Origin: [Mycobacterium] fortunisiensis
Lineage (GTDB): Bacteria; Actinomycetota; Actinomycetes; Mycobacteriales; Mycobacteriaceae
Assembly (NCBI RefSeq): GCF_019050325.1
Contig: NZ_VOMB01000019.1
Location: 62,001-126,000, forward strand
Direction: 5' to 3'
Length of the DNA: 64,000 nucleotides
Position numbers and translations under genes: made by a program. A model generated the notes under the pieces. That model was not told the origin of the DNA and ran no database searches. It saw nothing but the letters and a program-made list of their open reading frames with translations. Of this stretch, positions 41,657 through 51,735 are shown piece by piece (positions within the stretch are counted from its first letter, which is position 1; each line of letters begins with the position of its first letter).

Positions 41657-44014
41657 CTAGCGGAACACTCCCGGCAGGCTCAGCGCCGACATGGTGTCGT
41701 CGTTGAGCGGATTGTCGTGGACCATGTAGGTCCACGTCGACGTCGGCCGGGCCAGCTTGGACAGATCGATCCCCGGTTCGTCCTCGATCGACTCGGCGGT
41801 GTCGAAGGTCTGCTGGGCGGCCTCGATGGCGTCGGCGGCCAGCGAGGCGAACGCGTCCACGGCCATCCGGTGGAACTCGTCGAGCGGATTCTGCCGGCCC
41901 AGCGCCCGCAGGTGGATGCTCTCCCGGATGTCGGCGAGGAAGGCCAGGTGGTCACACCAGCCGCGGTCGAGGTGGTACAGCATGATCAGCCGGCAGATCT
42001 TCGTCAGCTTCTCCTCGGCGCCCTCGCCGAGTTCGTCGACGAGCTTGTCGTAACGCTCGGGTGAGCGCGCCTTGAGTTCCTCACGCGCGGTGTCGGTGCG
42101 CAGCAGGGTTTCGCGGCGATCCACGATGATCGCGCGCTGCTGGGCGATCAGCTGGTTGTAGCGCCAGGTGTTGGCATGGACGTCGAGCAACCTGCCCTCG
42201 GCGACCCGCTGGGCGTGGTCGAGCAGCCCGGCCGCCTTCGGCGCGGTGATCCGGCCGTCCTCGTCGGTCTCGGTGGGCAGCTTGGTGTTGTCCAGGTGGG
42301 CCGCGACGACCTCGTCCTCCCAGCTGGAGAAGAACACCGTGGAGCCGGGGTCGCCCTGGCGTCCGGCCCGTCCGCGCAGCTGGTTGTCCAGCCGTTCGGT
42401 GTGGTGCCGGCCGGTGCCCACGACGTGCAGCCCGCCGAGTTCGGCCACCTTCTCCTTGTCCTCGGAGTCGTCGCCCGCCTCGGATCCGCCCAGCCGGATG
42501 TCGGTGCCGCGGCCGGCCATCTGGGTGGACACCGTGACCGCGCCGAGCTTGCCGGCCTCGGCGATCACCGCGGCCTCTTCGGCGTCGTTCTTGGCGTTGA
42601 GCACCACCGCCGGGACCCCGGCCTTGACCAGCTTGCGGTGCAGGTCTTCGGACTCGGCCACGTCGTGGGTGCCGACCAGCACCGGCTGGCCGGTGGCGTG
42701 CACAGCGGCGATGTGTTCGACGATGGCGTGGTTCTTGGCCGCCTCGGTGAGGTACACCCGGTCGGTCTCGTCCTCGCGGATGTTGGGCTTGTTGGGCGGG
42801 ATGGGCGACACCCCGAGCTTGTAGAACTGGCGTAGCTGCTCGCCGGCGGCCAGCGCGGTGCCGGTCATGCCGCACACCGTCGGGTAGCGGTCGATCAGGG
42901 CCTGCACCGTGATGGTGTCGAGCACCTCGCCGGTCTCGGTGGTCTCGATGCCCTCTTTGGCCTCGACGGCGGCCTGCAGGCCGTCGGGCCAGCGCTGCAG
43001 CGAGGCGATCCGGCCGCGGGACGCGTTGATCAGGTGCACCGCGCCGTCGCGGACGATGTAGTGCACGTCGCGCTGCAGCAGCACGTGGGCGTGCAGTGCG
43101 ACGTTGACTTCGGTCAGCGTGGTGGCGACGTGCTCCTCGGAGTACAGGTCGATGCCGCCGAGACGGGCTTCGAGCTTGCGGGCGCCGGCTTCGGTGAGGT
43201 GCACGTTGCGGTTGTCGTCGTCGGTGGCGAAGTACTCCTCGCCGTCGGTGGCGTTGGTGAGCTCGCCGACCATCCTGATGACCTCGACGCGGGGCTGCTC
43301 ACGGTGGCTGGTGCCGGCCAGCACCAGCGGCACCAGCGCCTCGTCGACGAGCACCGAGTCGGCTTCGTCGATGAGCGCCACATCGGGGTTTGGCGAGACC
43401 AGGTCGGCGACGTCGGTGACCAGTTGGTCGCGCAGCACGTCGAAGCCGATCTCGTTGACCGAGGCGTAGGTGACGTCGCATTCGTAGGCGGCCCGGCGCT
43501 GCTCGGCGGTGGAATCGGCGGTGATCCAGCCGACGGTGAGGCCCAGCGCCTCCAGCAACGCGCCCATCCATTCGGCGTCGCGGCGGGCCAGATAGTCGTT
43601 GATCGTGATGACGTGCACGCGCCGCCCGCCGATCGCGTAGCCGGCCGCGGCGATCGCGCCCGAGAGGGTCTTGCCCTCACCGGTGGCCATCTCGACGACG
43701 TCACCGGCCATCATCCGCAGCGCCGCCAGCAGCTGCACGTCGAAGGGGCGCAGCCCGGTGGTCCGCTCGGCGGCCTCCCGTGCCAGCGCCAGGAACTGCG
43801 GCATGTCCGAGGCGGCGGCCAGGTCTTGCAGTTCGAGCAGCTTGGCGGCCTTGGTGAGCTGCTCGTCGTCGAGTTTGGCAGCTTTGTCTTCGAATGCGGC
43901 TGCCCCCTTGACCTCGGAGAGCGAGCGCGCCTCGTTGCGCTCGGTACTGGCCCCCAGCAGCTTCCAGAACTTGCTGCTCAAGCGGCCCGGTTTGGCGGTG
44001 GACGTCTTCGGCAC
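41657..44014 (-). CDS. secA2: Accessory protein-export ATPase SecA2
   Basis: Second SecA motor of mycobacteria, 785 residues, shorter than housekeeping SecA and without its C-terminal zinc tail. Walker [13 protein letters not shown], the DEAD-type [12 protein letters not shown], and the helicase block [14 protein letters not shown] are present. The start is GTG 44014 ([20 protein letters not shown]), the usual mycobacterial beginning; GTG 44038 is an alternative. SecA2 exports a subset of envelope and virulence proteins. Confidence 0.94.
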   Translation of the reverse strand: MPKTSTAKPGRLSSKFWKLLGASTERNEARSLSEVKGAAAFEDKAAKLDDEQLTKAAKLLELQDLAAASDMPQFLALAREAAERTTGLRPFDVQLLAALRMMAGDVVEMATGEGKTLSGAIAAAGYAIGGRRVHVITINDYLARRDAEWMGALLEALGLTVGWITADSTAEQRRAAYECDVTYASVNEIGFDVLRDQLVTDVADLVSPNPDVALIDEADSVLVDEALVPLVLAGTSHREQPRVEVIRMVGELTNATDGEEYFATDDDNRNVHLTEAGARKLEARLGGIDLYSEEHVATTLTEVNVALHAHVLLQRDVHYIVRDGAVHLINASRGRIASLQRWPDGLQAAVEAKEGIETTETGEVLDTITVQALIDRYPTVCGMTGTALAAGEQLRQFYKLGVSPIPPNKPNIREDETDRVYLTEAAKNHAIVEHIAAVHATGQPVLVGTHDVAESEDLHRKLVKAGVPAVVLNAKNDAEEAAVIAEAGKLGAVTVSTQMAGRGTDIRLGGSEAGDDSEDKEKVAELGGLHVVGTGRHHTERLDNQLRGRAGRQGDPGSTVFFSSWEDEVVAAHLDNTKLPTETDEDGRITAPKAAGLLDHAQRVAEGRLLDVHANTWRYNQLIAQQRAIIVDRRETLLRTDTAREELKARSPERYDKLVDELGEGAEEKLTKICRLIMLYHLDRGWCDHLAFLADIRESIHLRALGRQNPLDEFHRMAVDAFASLAADAIEAAQQTFDTAESIEDEPGIDLSKLARPTSTWTYMVHDNPLNDDTMSALSLPGVFR

Positions 44015-44105
44015 ACGTTCACGGTACGCGGAGCTCACCGGGTGCCGGCTTCAGACCGGGGGTCGCCGGAGAGCCACCCGCAGGTGGGCACGGTACGTTG
44101 CCCGG

Positions 44106-46046
44106 ATGGAAGGAATGTTCACCCCGACTCTCGACTGGGGCAACGAGCTTCTGATTTCGCTGATGTGGATCGCCAAGGGCTGGTTGATCGCCGCGATCTG
44201 CACCCTGGTGATCCTCGTGGTGATCGCCCGCTTCACGTCGTGGGGCAGGCAGTTCTGGCGGATCACCGGCGCCTACTTCACCGGCGCCGAGAGCGTCAAG
44301 GTGTGGCTGTGGCTGGGTGCCATCCTGCTGCTGGTGATCGCCGGTGTCCGGCTCGAGGTGCTGCTCAGCTTCCAGGGGCGCGACATGCTGAACAGCTTTC
44401 AGACGGTGGAGGCCGGGCGGGAGGCCGCCGCGCTGGGCGACGACGCGGTGAAGCAGTCCGGCAAGAACGGCTTCTTCTTCTCGATGCTGGTCTTCGCGAT
44501 CCTCGCCGCGATCTATATCGGCCGGCTGATGCTGGACATGTTCCTGGTCCAGCGCTTCTGCCTGGCCTGGCGAGCCTGGCTCACCGATCGGCTGACCACG
44601 GACTGGCTCGACGGCAAGGCCTACTACCGGGCCCGTTTCATCAACGACACGATCGACAACCCCGATCAGCGCATCCAGGGCGACGTCGACATCTTCACCG
44701 CGTGCAACGGACCACTGCCGAACGTGCCGACCTATTACTCGAAGAACACGCTGCTGTTCGGTGCCATCGATGCTGTCGCCTCGATGATCTCGTTCACCGC
44801 GATCCTGTGGAGTCTGTCGGGTCCGATGACGATCCCGCTGATCGGTTATGAACTGCCCAAGGCGATTTTTTGGATCGGCATCGCCTTCGTCTTGTTCGCC
44901 TCGATCATCGCGTTCTGGATCGGCCGGCCGATCATCTGGCTGTCGTTCAACAACGAGAAGTACAACGCGGCGTTCCGGTACGCGTTGGTCCGGTTGCGCG
45001 ATGCCTCCGAAGCCGTCGCGTTCTACCGCGGTGAGGTGGCCGAGCGCACCGGGCTGCGGAAGTTGTTCGGACCCGTGGTCTCCAATTACGTGCGTTACGT
45101 GGGCCGCTCGCTGGGTTTCAACGGCTGGAACTGGTCGATGAGCCAAGCCATCGTGCCGCTGCCCTATCTGTTGCAGTTCCCGCGATTCTACAGCGGCGAG
45201 ATCATGATGGGCGCGATGTCACAGACGGCGTCGGCGTTCGGCCAGATCCAGGACGGGCTGTCGTTCTTCCGCAACGCCTACGACTGGTTCGCCGGCTACC
45301 GCGCCGCGATCATCCGGCTCGAGGGTCTGGTGATCGCCAACGAGGAGGGCCGGGCCCTGCCGGAGGTGACGACCGAGGCCTGCGTCGACGGCACCGTGGC
45401 GCTCAAAGCCGTCGAGGTGCGCACGCCGGATGGAAAACAGCTCATCGATCCGCTCGACCTGCGACTAGAGGTCGGTGACACGCTGGTGGTCACCGGCCCG
45501 TCGGGCAGCGGGAAGACCACGCTGTTGCGCAGCCTGGCCGAGCTGTGGCCGTTCACCTCGGGCACGCTGGTCCGGCCGTGCGGTCCCAACGAGACGATGT
45601 TCCTGTCGCAGTTGCCGTACGTGCCGCTCGGGGATCTGCGGGCGGTGGTCAGCTATCCCAACGAGGAAGGCGCCATCGACGACGAAACCCTGCGCAGCAC
45701 ACTGGATCAGGTGGCGCTGCCGCATCTCGTCGACCGCCTCGACGAGGTGCTGGACTGGGCCAAAGTGCTCTCCCCCGGCGAGCAGCAACGCATCGCCTTC
45801 GCCCGGATCCTGCTCACCAAACCCAAGGCGGTGTTCCTCGACGAGTCGACGTCGGCGCTCGACGAAGGCCTGGAGTTCATGCTCTACCAGTTGGTGCGCA
45901 CCGAGCTGCCCGACACCATCCTGGTCAGCGTCAGCCACCGCACCACCGTCGAGCAGCACCACACCCACGAACTCGAGTTGCTCGGTGACGGCGAGTGGCG
46001 GCTGGGCCGGGTCGAGGACGAAGACGATCTGATCAAGCAACCGTGA
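44106..46046 (+). CDS. SbmA/BacA-like ABC transporter, copy 1 (Rv1819c-like)
   Basis: Fused permease-ATPase of 646 residues. The N-terminal membrane domain (ABC_membrane_2 type, about residues 1-400) includes [15 protein letters not shown] and [16 protein letters not shown]. The ATPase has Walker A GPSGSGKT (464-471), signature [16 protein letters not shown] and Walker [13 protein letters not shown]. Rv1819c imports hydrophilic molecules including cobalamin and bleomycin-like peptides. ATG 44106 and ATG 44115 are both possible. Divergent from secA2; a paralogue follows directly. Confidence 0.93.
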   Translation: MEGMFTPTLDWGNELLISLMWIAKGWLIAAICTLVILVVIARFTSWGRQFWRITGAYFTGAESVKVWLWLGAILLLVIAGVRLEVLLSFQGRDMLNSFQTVEAGREAAALGDDAVKQSGKNGFFFSMLVFAILAAIYIGRLMLDMFLVQRFCLAWRAWLTDRLTTDWLDGKAYYRARFINDTIDNPDQRIQGDVDIFTACNGPLPNVPTYYSKNTLLFGAIDAVASMISFTAILWSLSGPMTIPLIGYELPKAIFWIGIAFVLFASIIAFWIGRPIIWLSFNNEKYNAAFRYALVRLRDASEAVAFYRGEVAERTGLRKLFGPVVSNYVRYVGRSLGFNGWNWSMSQAIVPLPYLLQFPRFYSGEIMMGAMSQTASAFGQIQDGLSFFRNAYDWFAGYRAAIIRLEGLVIANEEGRALPEVTTEACVDGTVALKAVEVRTPDGKQLIDPLDLRLEVGDTLVVTGPSGSGKTTLLRSLAELWPFTSGTLVRPCGPNETMFLSQLPYVPLGDLRAVVSYPNEEGAIDDETLRSTLDQVALPHLVDRLDEVLDWAKVLSPGEQQRIAFARILLTKPKAVFLDESTSALDEGLEFMLYQLVRTELPDTILVSVSHRTTVEQHHTHELELLGDGEWRLGRVEDEDDLIKQP

Positions 46047-46074
46047 GGGCCCCTTCCCGGTAACTTCGGCGGGT

Positions 46075-47976
46075 ATGGAGATGTTCACCCAGTCGCTGGA
46101 CTGGGGCAACGAGATCCTCGCGTCGCTGCTCTGGGTGCTCAAGGCCTGGGTGATCGGCGCGCTCGTGTTGGTCGCGGTGCTGGCGGTGCTGGCCCTCGCG
46201 ACCACGTGGGGCCGCCAGTTCTGGCGGGTCACCGGCGGCTATTTTGTTGGGCGCCAAAGTCTTCCGGTGTGGGGACTGCTGGCGACACTGCTGTTGTCGG
46301 TGATGATCTCGGTGCGCATGGACGTGCTGTTCAGTTACTACCTCAACGACCAGACCACCGCGCTGCAGGTGGCGTTCTCCGGTGCCGGTTCGGGCAACGA
46401 GGCGGTGCGTCGCTCGGGAATCGACGGCTTCTGGCACTCGATCCTGATCTTCGGGCTGTTGATCACGGCCGACATCACCCGCACGCTGCTCGATCTGTAT
46501 CTCATGCAGTACTTCATCGTTCGCTGGCGGGTGTGGCTCACCCACCGGCTCACCGGCGACTGGCTGGAGCAACGGGCCTACTACCGTGGCCGTTTTCTCG
46601 GCGGCTTCGGCGGCACCCCGATCGACAACCCGGACCAGCGCATCCAGCAGGACATCGACGTCTTCACCACCGGCACCGGACCCGAGACCAACACCCCCAC
46701 CGTCGCCACGGCGCAGACGCTGTTGTTCGGGTCGGTCTATGCGATCGTGTCGGTGGTCGCGTTCACGCCGATCCTGTGGAATCTCGCCGGTCCGTTGACG
46801 ATTATGGGCGTGACGGTACCCAAGGCGTTGTTCTGGATCGCGCTGCTGTGGGTGGCGGTCACGACGGTGGTGGCGATCTGGATCGGCCGGCCGATCATCC
46901 GGTTGACGTTCCGCAACTCGTTGACCAACGCCGCGTTCCGGTATGCGCTGGTGCGGGTGCGTGACGGTGCCGAAGCGGTCGGCTTCTACAACGGGGAACG
47001 CACCGAACGCGCAACGCTCACAGAGCGTTTCGCGCGCGTCATCGCCAACTACCGCCGGCTGGTGCTGCGGGGGGTGGCGTTCCTGGGCTGGAACCGGTCG
47101 ATCAACCAGATCATCGATCCGCTGCCGCTGATCATCCAGGCGCCCCGATTGTTCGCGGGCCAGCTCACCTACGGCGATGTCCTGCAGTCGGCCAGCGCAT
47201 TCAACCGGGTGCAGAGTTCGTTGAGCTTCTTCCGCTCGGTGTACGACGCCTTCGCCGGCTACCGCGCCGCCATCATCCGACTCGACGGCCTCGTCACCGC
47301 GAACGAACAGGCAAGGGCACTACCGTGTTTGGACACCGGGGTGAGCTCGGGTGGCGGGGTGGAACTGGAGAACATCGAGGTGCGCTCCCCGGACGGTGAC
47401 CTGCTGCTCGACGATCTCGACATGCGGCTGGCACCCGGGGAGTCATTGGTGATCACCGGTCCGTCGGGCACCGGGAAGACCACGCTGCTGCGCAGCCTGG
47501 CCCGGTTGTGGCCGTACGGTTCGGGCACGGTGCGCTACCCGGAGCTGGGTGAGGTGATGTTCCTGTCCCAGCTTCCCTACGCCCCCCTGGGCGATCTGCG
47601 AACGGTGGTCTGCTATCCGGCACCGACGGGCACGTACACCGACGACGAGATCCGTTCGGCGCTGGCCGAAGTGGCCCTGGGGAATCTGACCTCCCGCCTG
47701 GACGAGGACGCCGACTGGGGCAAGGTGCTCTCCCCCGGCGAGCAGCAGCGGATCGCCTTCGCCCGGGTACTGCTGGCCAAGCCGGCGGCGGTGTTCCTCG
47801 ACGAGGCCACCTCGGCACTCGATGACGGCCAGCAGTACGCGCTGTACTCGACGCTGCGTACCCGGCTGCCCGACTGCATCGTGGTCAGCATCAGCCACCG
47901 GGACAGCGTGAACCGGTTGCACGACCGTCGCCTCAACCTGCTCGGCGACGGTCGTTGGGAGCTCGAACCCGCCTAA
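46075..47976 (+). CDS. SbmA/BacA-like ABC transporter, copy 2
   Basis: Tandem paralogue, 633 residues, same layout: MFTQSLDWGNEILASLLWV start, TTWGRQFWRVTGGYFVG, NPDQRIQQDIDVFTTGTGPE. Its Walker A is GPSGTGKT, signature [16 protein letters not shown] and Walker B AVFLDEATSALD. The periplasmic/membrane half differs clearly from copy 1, so substrate range may differ. It is 28 bases after copy 1 and overlaps the tail of the flavoprotein gene by 4 bases, tail to tail. Confidence 0.92.
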   Translation: MEMFTQSLDWGNEILASLLWVLKAWVIGALVLVAVLAVLALATTWGRQFWRVTGGYFVGRQSLPVWGLLATLLLSVMISVRMDVLFSYYLNDQTTALQVAFSGAGSGNEAVRRSGIDGFWHSILIFGLLITADITRTLLDLYLMQYFIVRWRVWLTHRLTGDWLEQRAYYRGRFLGGFGGTPIDNPDQRIQQDIDVFTTGTGPETNTPTVATAQTLLFGSVYAIVSVVAFTPILWNLAGPLTIMGVTVPKALFWIALLWVAVTTVVAIWIGRPIIRLTFRNSLTNAAFRYALVRVRDGAEAVGFYNGERTERATLTERFARVIANYRRLVLRGVAFLGWNRSINQIIDPLPLIIQAPRLFAGQLTYGDVLQSASAFNRVQSSLSFFRSVYDAFAGYRAAIIRLDGLVTANEQARALPCLDTGVSSGGGVELENIEVRSPDGDLLLDDLDMRLAPGESLVITGPSGTGKTTLLRSLARLWPYGSGTVRYPELGEVMFLSQLPYAPLGDLRTVVCYPAPTGTYTDDEIRSALAEVALGNLTSRLDEDADWGKVLSPGEQQRIAFARVLLAKPAAVFLDEATSALDDGQQYALYSTLRTRLPDCIVVSISHRDSVNRLHDRRLNLLGDGRWELEPA

Positions 47977-49466
47977 CGTACGGCTGCGGCGGCCCCGGCG
48001 CGGCGGCCGAAGAACGACCCCTCACCGAGCTGCACACCGCTGGCGTACCCGGCGCCGTCCTGGGCAATGTTCGACGCACAGGCTCCGGCGGCGTACAGGC
48101 CCGGCACCAGGCTGCCGTCGGCGCGCAGTACCTCGCCGTCGATGGACACGGTCAGTCCACCCATGGTGAACCCGGAGTACATGGCGACACCGAGCGACAG
48201 GTCGAACGCGGCGTACGGGCCCGTGTCCTGCGCGGCGATGTAGTCGGGTTGCTTGTGGAAGTCGGGGTCCTCGCCGTCGGCCGCATTCGCGTTGTAGCGG
48301 TCCAGGGTCGCCGCCAGGTTTCCGGCCGGAATGCCCAGGGCCGCTTCGGCTTCGGCGATGGTTTCGTAGCCGTCGATGAATTTGATCAGCGGCATCTCCG
48401 GCATCTGCATGTGGTCCTCGTCGACGATGAGGTACGCCTGCTGGTCGGGCTGCTGCAGCACGAACGCCGAGGTGCGTGAGTGGTAGGAGTCCTCGGCGAC
48501 GAAGCGCTGCCCCTGGTTGTTGACGATGACACCGGTCAGCAGGATCTCCGGCGGGTAGGCCGCCGCGGTGATGAACAGCTGGTCCATCCCGGTGGCGGCG
48601 CCGCCGGCCGAGACGCCCATCCGGATGCCCAGGCCGTCGTCATTGGGGTTGCCCAGGATGTAGGGCTCCACTTCACCGTGGTGCTTGGTGCGGCGTTTCT
48701 TGCCCAGTGCCGGCGTGTACTCGGCGACCATGTCGGGGTTCATCGCGAAGCCGCCGGCGGTGATGATGACCGATGTGGCCTTGATGCAACCGGTTTCGCC
48801 GAAGTGCTTCCACTTCACGCCGACCACGGCGCCTGGCTCCGGGCCGTCGACGATCAGGTTGGTGGCGCCCACCTCGTAGCGGATCGTGACGCCCAGGGTC
48901 TCGGCACGCTTCAGCAGCAGGTCGATCACCATGGCGGCCCCGCCCAACTCGCCGGGCACGGGCACCGAGTGGCCGCGGGGTGCCGGTGCGGCCTGTTCGA
49001 TGAAGGGCCAGACCTTCTCGTTGCCGGTGTAGGACAACCCCTCCGTTCCCGGCGGCACCACCACCTTGCCCGGGTAGAAGCTGCGCTCGAACTGGAAACC
49101 CAACGATTCCAGCCAGTTGAAATGCTCGACGCTGCCGTCGCAGTAGGCCCGGATCTTGTCCAGGTCGGGTTCCCGCGACACCGCGACCAGGTACTTGTAC
49201 ATCTCTTCGGGGGTGTCGGCATGCCCGGTGGCCTCTTGCACCGCGGTCCCGCCGCCGAGGTAGAAGTGCCCGCCGGCCATCGCGGTGGTGCCGCCGGCCG
49301 CGGCTGCCTTCTCCAGCACCAGGACCCGAGCTCCCTGTGCGGCGGCGCTGACCGCCGCACAGCCGCCGGCGATACCGAAGCCGATGACGACGACATCGAA
49401 TTCGTCGGACCAGGATTCGACGTCCGCGGCCGCTACGAGCTCGGGGACCTCGGGGATTTCCTTCAC
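47973..49466 (-). CDS. FAD-binding dehydrogenase (fumarate reductase/ketosteroid-dehydrogenase type, Rv1817-like)
   Basis: A 497-residue flavoprotein. FAD motif VVVIGFGIAGGCAAVSAAAQ near residue 25 with GGTTAMAGGHFYLGGG; the C-terminal FAD contact is GLYAAGACASNIAQDG. The fold is that of fumarate reductase, KstD and urocanate reductase flavoproteins; the substrate is not evident. GTG 49466 overlaps the VOC gene stop (GTGA), so the two are coupled and may act on the same compound. Confidence 0.87.
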   Translation of the reverse strand: MKEIPEVPELVAAADVESWSDEFDVVVIGFGIAGGCAAVSAAAQGARVLVLEKAAAAGGTTAMAGGHFYLGGGTAVQEATGHADTPEEMYKYLVAVSREPDLDKIRAYCDGSVEHFNWLESLGFQFERSFYPGKVVVPPGTEGLSYTGNEKVWPFIEQAAPAPRGHSVPVPGELGGAAMVIDLLLKRAETLGVTIRYEVGATNLIVDGPEPGAVVGVKWKHFGETGCIKATSVIITAGGFAMNPDMVAEYTPALGKKRRTKHHGEVEPYILGNPNDDGLGIRMGVSAGGAATGMDQLFITAAAYPPEILLTGVIVNNQGQRFVAEDSYHSRTSAFVLQQPDQQAYLIVDEDHMQMPEMPLIKFIDGYETIAEAEAALGIPAGNLAATLDRYNANAADGEDPDFHKQPDYIAAQDTGPYAAFDLSLGVAMYSGFTMGGLTVSIDGEVLRADGSLVPGLYAAGACASNIAQDGAGYASGVQLGEGSFFGRRAGAAAAVR

Positions 49467-49957
49467 TGCTGCTCCTGTTTCACATATTCGAAGAACGCCC
49501 GGATCTCGGGCGGGATGAAAGCGATCTCCAGATACGGCACCCCGGCGTCGGCGGCCGAGAGGTAGGCGAATCTCATGCCCCCGGGCATCTCGCCGTGGCA
49601 CACCGCCGGTGTCCCGTCGGCCTCGGCCTCGGCCAGCCTGGTGTCGAAGGCGGCCGGATCGGGCACCTCCACACAGATGTGGTGCAGGCCGGCTTCGTGC
49701 CGCTGGAGAAACTCGGTGTAGACACTCTGGCCGCGTACCGGCGCGATGAGTTCCAGTTGGGTGTCGCCGGCGTAGCTCAGCGAGATGTCGGCGACGAAAT
49801 CGGCCGGCCGGCCGCGGTGACTGCAGGTTTCGGGACCGAAATGCACCGCGGGCATGCGCACCCACCGCCGCGCCCCCAGCAGGGTGCTCAGTGCGCGTTC
49901 GGTGGCGTCCAGGTCCGGGGTCACCCAGGCAATCTGGACAGGTGTCTGATTGGGCAT
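49463..49957 (-). CDS. VOC-family (glyoxalase/dioxygenase/epimerase-fold) protein
   Basis: A 164-residue protein with paired VOC modules: QIAWVTPDLDATERALSTLL and, later, HHICVEVPDPAAFDTRL. Metal-ligand candidates are His85-type residues in LHHICVEV and the Glu in PYLEIAFIP. The substrate is unknown. It is translated just ahead of the FAD dehydrogenase with a 4-base overlap. Confidence 0.8.
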   Translation of the reverse strand: MPNQTPVQIAWVTPDLDATERALSTLLGARRWVRMPAVHFGPETCSHRGRPADFVADISLSYAGDTQLELIAPVRGQSVYTEFLQRHEAGLHHICVEVPDPAAFDTRLAEAEADGTPAVCHGEMPGGMRFAYLSAADAGVPYLEIAFIPPEIRAFFEYVKQEQQ

Positions 49958-50020
49958 CGCGATCAGAATATCGCCCGCCGATCGCGATGGCTAGAACGTG
50001 TTCTAGTTCGGGGTTTCCGG

Positions 50021-50722
50021 TCAGCCCCCCGGGCCGCCGAACAAGTTGGAAACCTGACCGGCGGGGGCGCCCGCGCTGCGGGCCTGGCCACTGGCGTTCT
50101 GCCAGGACACCGCCGCCGGGTAGTCGCCCCACGTGCTGTTGAACATCCCCACGATGGCGGCGCGGCCATCGGGTGTGACCACGTACACCGGGCCGCCGGA
50201 ATCACCCTTCTGGCTGACCACCCCGTTGGCCATGGTGAACCAGCCGTTGTTGACGGCCTGGATGGTGCCGCACGTCTCGCCGGTGACCACGCCGAAGTGG
50301 CACACCGGCGCTCCCGGCGAGGGCTGGAAGGCCGGGTCCTCGACCAGCATCCGCCCACCCGGCAGGATGTTGTTGACCGCGACGTCGCCGGCCAACTGGA
50401 TGGTCTCCCAATCGGAGATCATGTGGTTGGTGTCGACGGTGGCACCGTTGGGCGTGTTGTCCTGGTAGGCCCCCATGTGCCCGATGAAGTTGCCGTCCCG
50501 GTCACCCACCGGGCCGTCGCCCCGGCAGTGCCCCGCGGTGAACCCGACCCGGCTCAGCGGATCGACGAAGCCCAGCGTGCAGACATTGGTGCCCTGGCGG
50601 ATTTCCATACCCGGATACACCAGCGAACCCGCGGCGGCCGCCACCGGGGCGGGCGCCATGAGCAGCGCCGCCAACGGGGCCGCGGCCAGCGCCCGTATCG
50701 CCCCACCAAACCACCAGTGCAC
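50021..50722 (-). CDS. Secreted trypsin-like serine protease (Rv1815-like)
   Basis: A 233-residue chymotrypsin-fold protein with a Sec signal peptide (about 1-31). Catalytic His65 lies in FTAGHC and Ser175 in GDSGGPVYV; Asp104 (SDWETIQL) is the likely third residue. Cys pairs 48/66 and 141/151 could form disulfides. No known substrate. GTG start at 50722. Confidence 0.85.
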   Translation of the reverse strand: MHWWFGGAIRALAAAPLAALLMAPAPVAAAAGSLVYPGMEIRQGTNVCTLGFVDPLSRVGFTAGHCRGDGPVGDRDGNFIGHMGAYQDNTPNGATVDTNHMISDWETIQLAGDVAVNNILPGGRMLVEDPAFQPSPGAPVCHFGVVTGETCGTIQAVNNGWFTMANGVVSQKGDSGGPVYVVTPDGRAAIVGMFNSTWGDYPAAVSWQNASGQARSAGAPAGQVSNLFGGPGG

Positions 50723-50848
50723 GGCCGGTCCTCCCCATCGATCGACGGACGTGGTGACGTCACCCTACCGATATCAACATCGGTTACACGGCAACTTCGT
50801 TACCGCCAGTACCAGTTCTGGGTCTGAACCGACGCCGGTTCGAGACGA

Positions 50849-50880
50849 CGATGGCCCGGACCGCACGGTCCGGGCCATCG
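50849..50880 (-). terminator. Intrinsic terminator after the LysM-lectin gene
   Basis: A 15-base perfect inverted repeat (50849-50863 and 50866-50880) with only CA between the arms, 12 bases past the stop of the lectin gene. Very G/C-rich, no T run, as is usual in mycobacteria. Confidence 0.75.
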
Positions 50881-50892
50881 CTGTTGCTCGGG

Positions 50893-51507
50893 TCAGGGAA
50901 TCGTCAAGACCTGTCCGGGGTGAATCAGGTCAGGGTTGGCGATGCCGCTGGCATCGGCGATCTGCTGGTACTTGTTGCCGTCGCCGTAGAACCGCTCGGC
51001 GATCGCCCACAAGGTGTCGCCGGAGACCACGGTGTAGGTCCGCGGCTCGGGCGCCGGCGGGGGCGGCGGCGGTGCGGCCGGTTCGGGCGCGGCGGCCGGT
51101 GCGGGCTCTTCCACAGCGGCCGGTGCCACCTCGGGTTCGGGTGCGGCGGCCTCGGGTGCCGGTGGCGGCGGCTCGGAAGTCTCGGTCTTCGACGACCAGG
51201 CCGGACCGTCTGCGGCATACAGCACCAGGTTGCGGTCATCCTGGAGAACGAGCTTGACGTCCTTCTTGCCCTTGGTGTCGGTGTGCCACACGGGCTTCTC
51301 GGACGTGTACAGCACGAAGTTGCCGTCGGTCTGCACTTCGGCCCGCACCACGTCCTGGCCGTTGGTGGAAGTCGACCAGACCGCTTGGCCACGTGCCTCC
51401 AACACCAGGTTGCCGTCATCCTGCAACGTCAGCGTGTAGGCGCCGTTGTTGGAGGTGAGCGACCCCCCTTTCTCCAGCTTCTGTCCTTCGGTCAGTGTGT
51501 CTCCCAC
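50893..51507 (-). CDS. Mannose-binding-type B-lectin with C-terminal LysM domain
   Basis: A 204-residue protein. An N-terminal GNA/B-lectin domain carries three carbohydrate sites of the QxDxNxVxY type: LQDDGNLVLE (28-37), VQTDGNFVLY (58-67) and LQDDRNLVLY (88-97). A Pro/Ala/Glu linker covers about 111-156. A LysM domain follows at 157-204 (YTVVSGDTLWAIAERFYGDG). No signal peptide is seen. The domain order matches the M. smegmatis lectin MSMEG_3662 as I recall it. GTG 51507 has AAAGGGG 6 bases upstream; a longer frame to 51621 is not supported. Confidence 0.88.
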   Translation of the reverse strand: MGDTLTEGQKLEKGGSLTSNNGAYTLTLQDDGNLVLEARGQAVWSTSTNGQDVVRAEVQTDGNFVLYTSEKPVWHTDTKGKKDVKLVLQDDRNLVLYAADGPAWSSKTETSEPPPPAPEAAAPEPEVAPAAVEEPAPAAAPEPAAPPPPPPAPEPRTYTVVSGDTLWAIAERFYGDGNKYQQIADASGIANPDLIHPGQVLTIP

Positions 51508-51735
51508 GCAATACCCCTTTCCTGACAGTGAACCGGGTTGTACGCCCGGTTGTGTCGAGCTTACTGATCGGAGGTTTGCTTTGGTGCCATTCGGCTCGCC
51601 CGAATTCAAACGTCGCACCAACAGTCGGGGACATCGGGCGCCAGACGGCGCCGTTCCACCGGGAAACCGGGTGGATTCCGGTGCTGCACAACAGCTCTGG
51701 AATAACTGTCCGCGACGTGAACGGTATACCGTCGG

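Noticed and set aside
51508..51621. Longer N-terminus for the LysM-lectin
   Set aside because: A good ribosome site precedes GTG 51507, and the upstream residues do not form a signal peptide.
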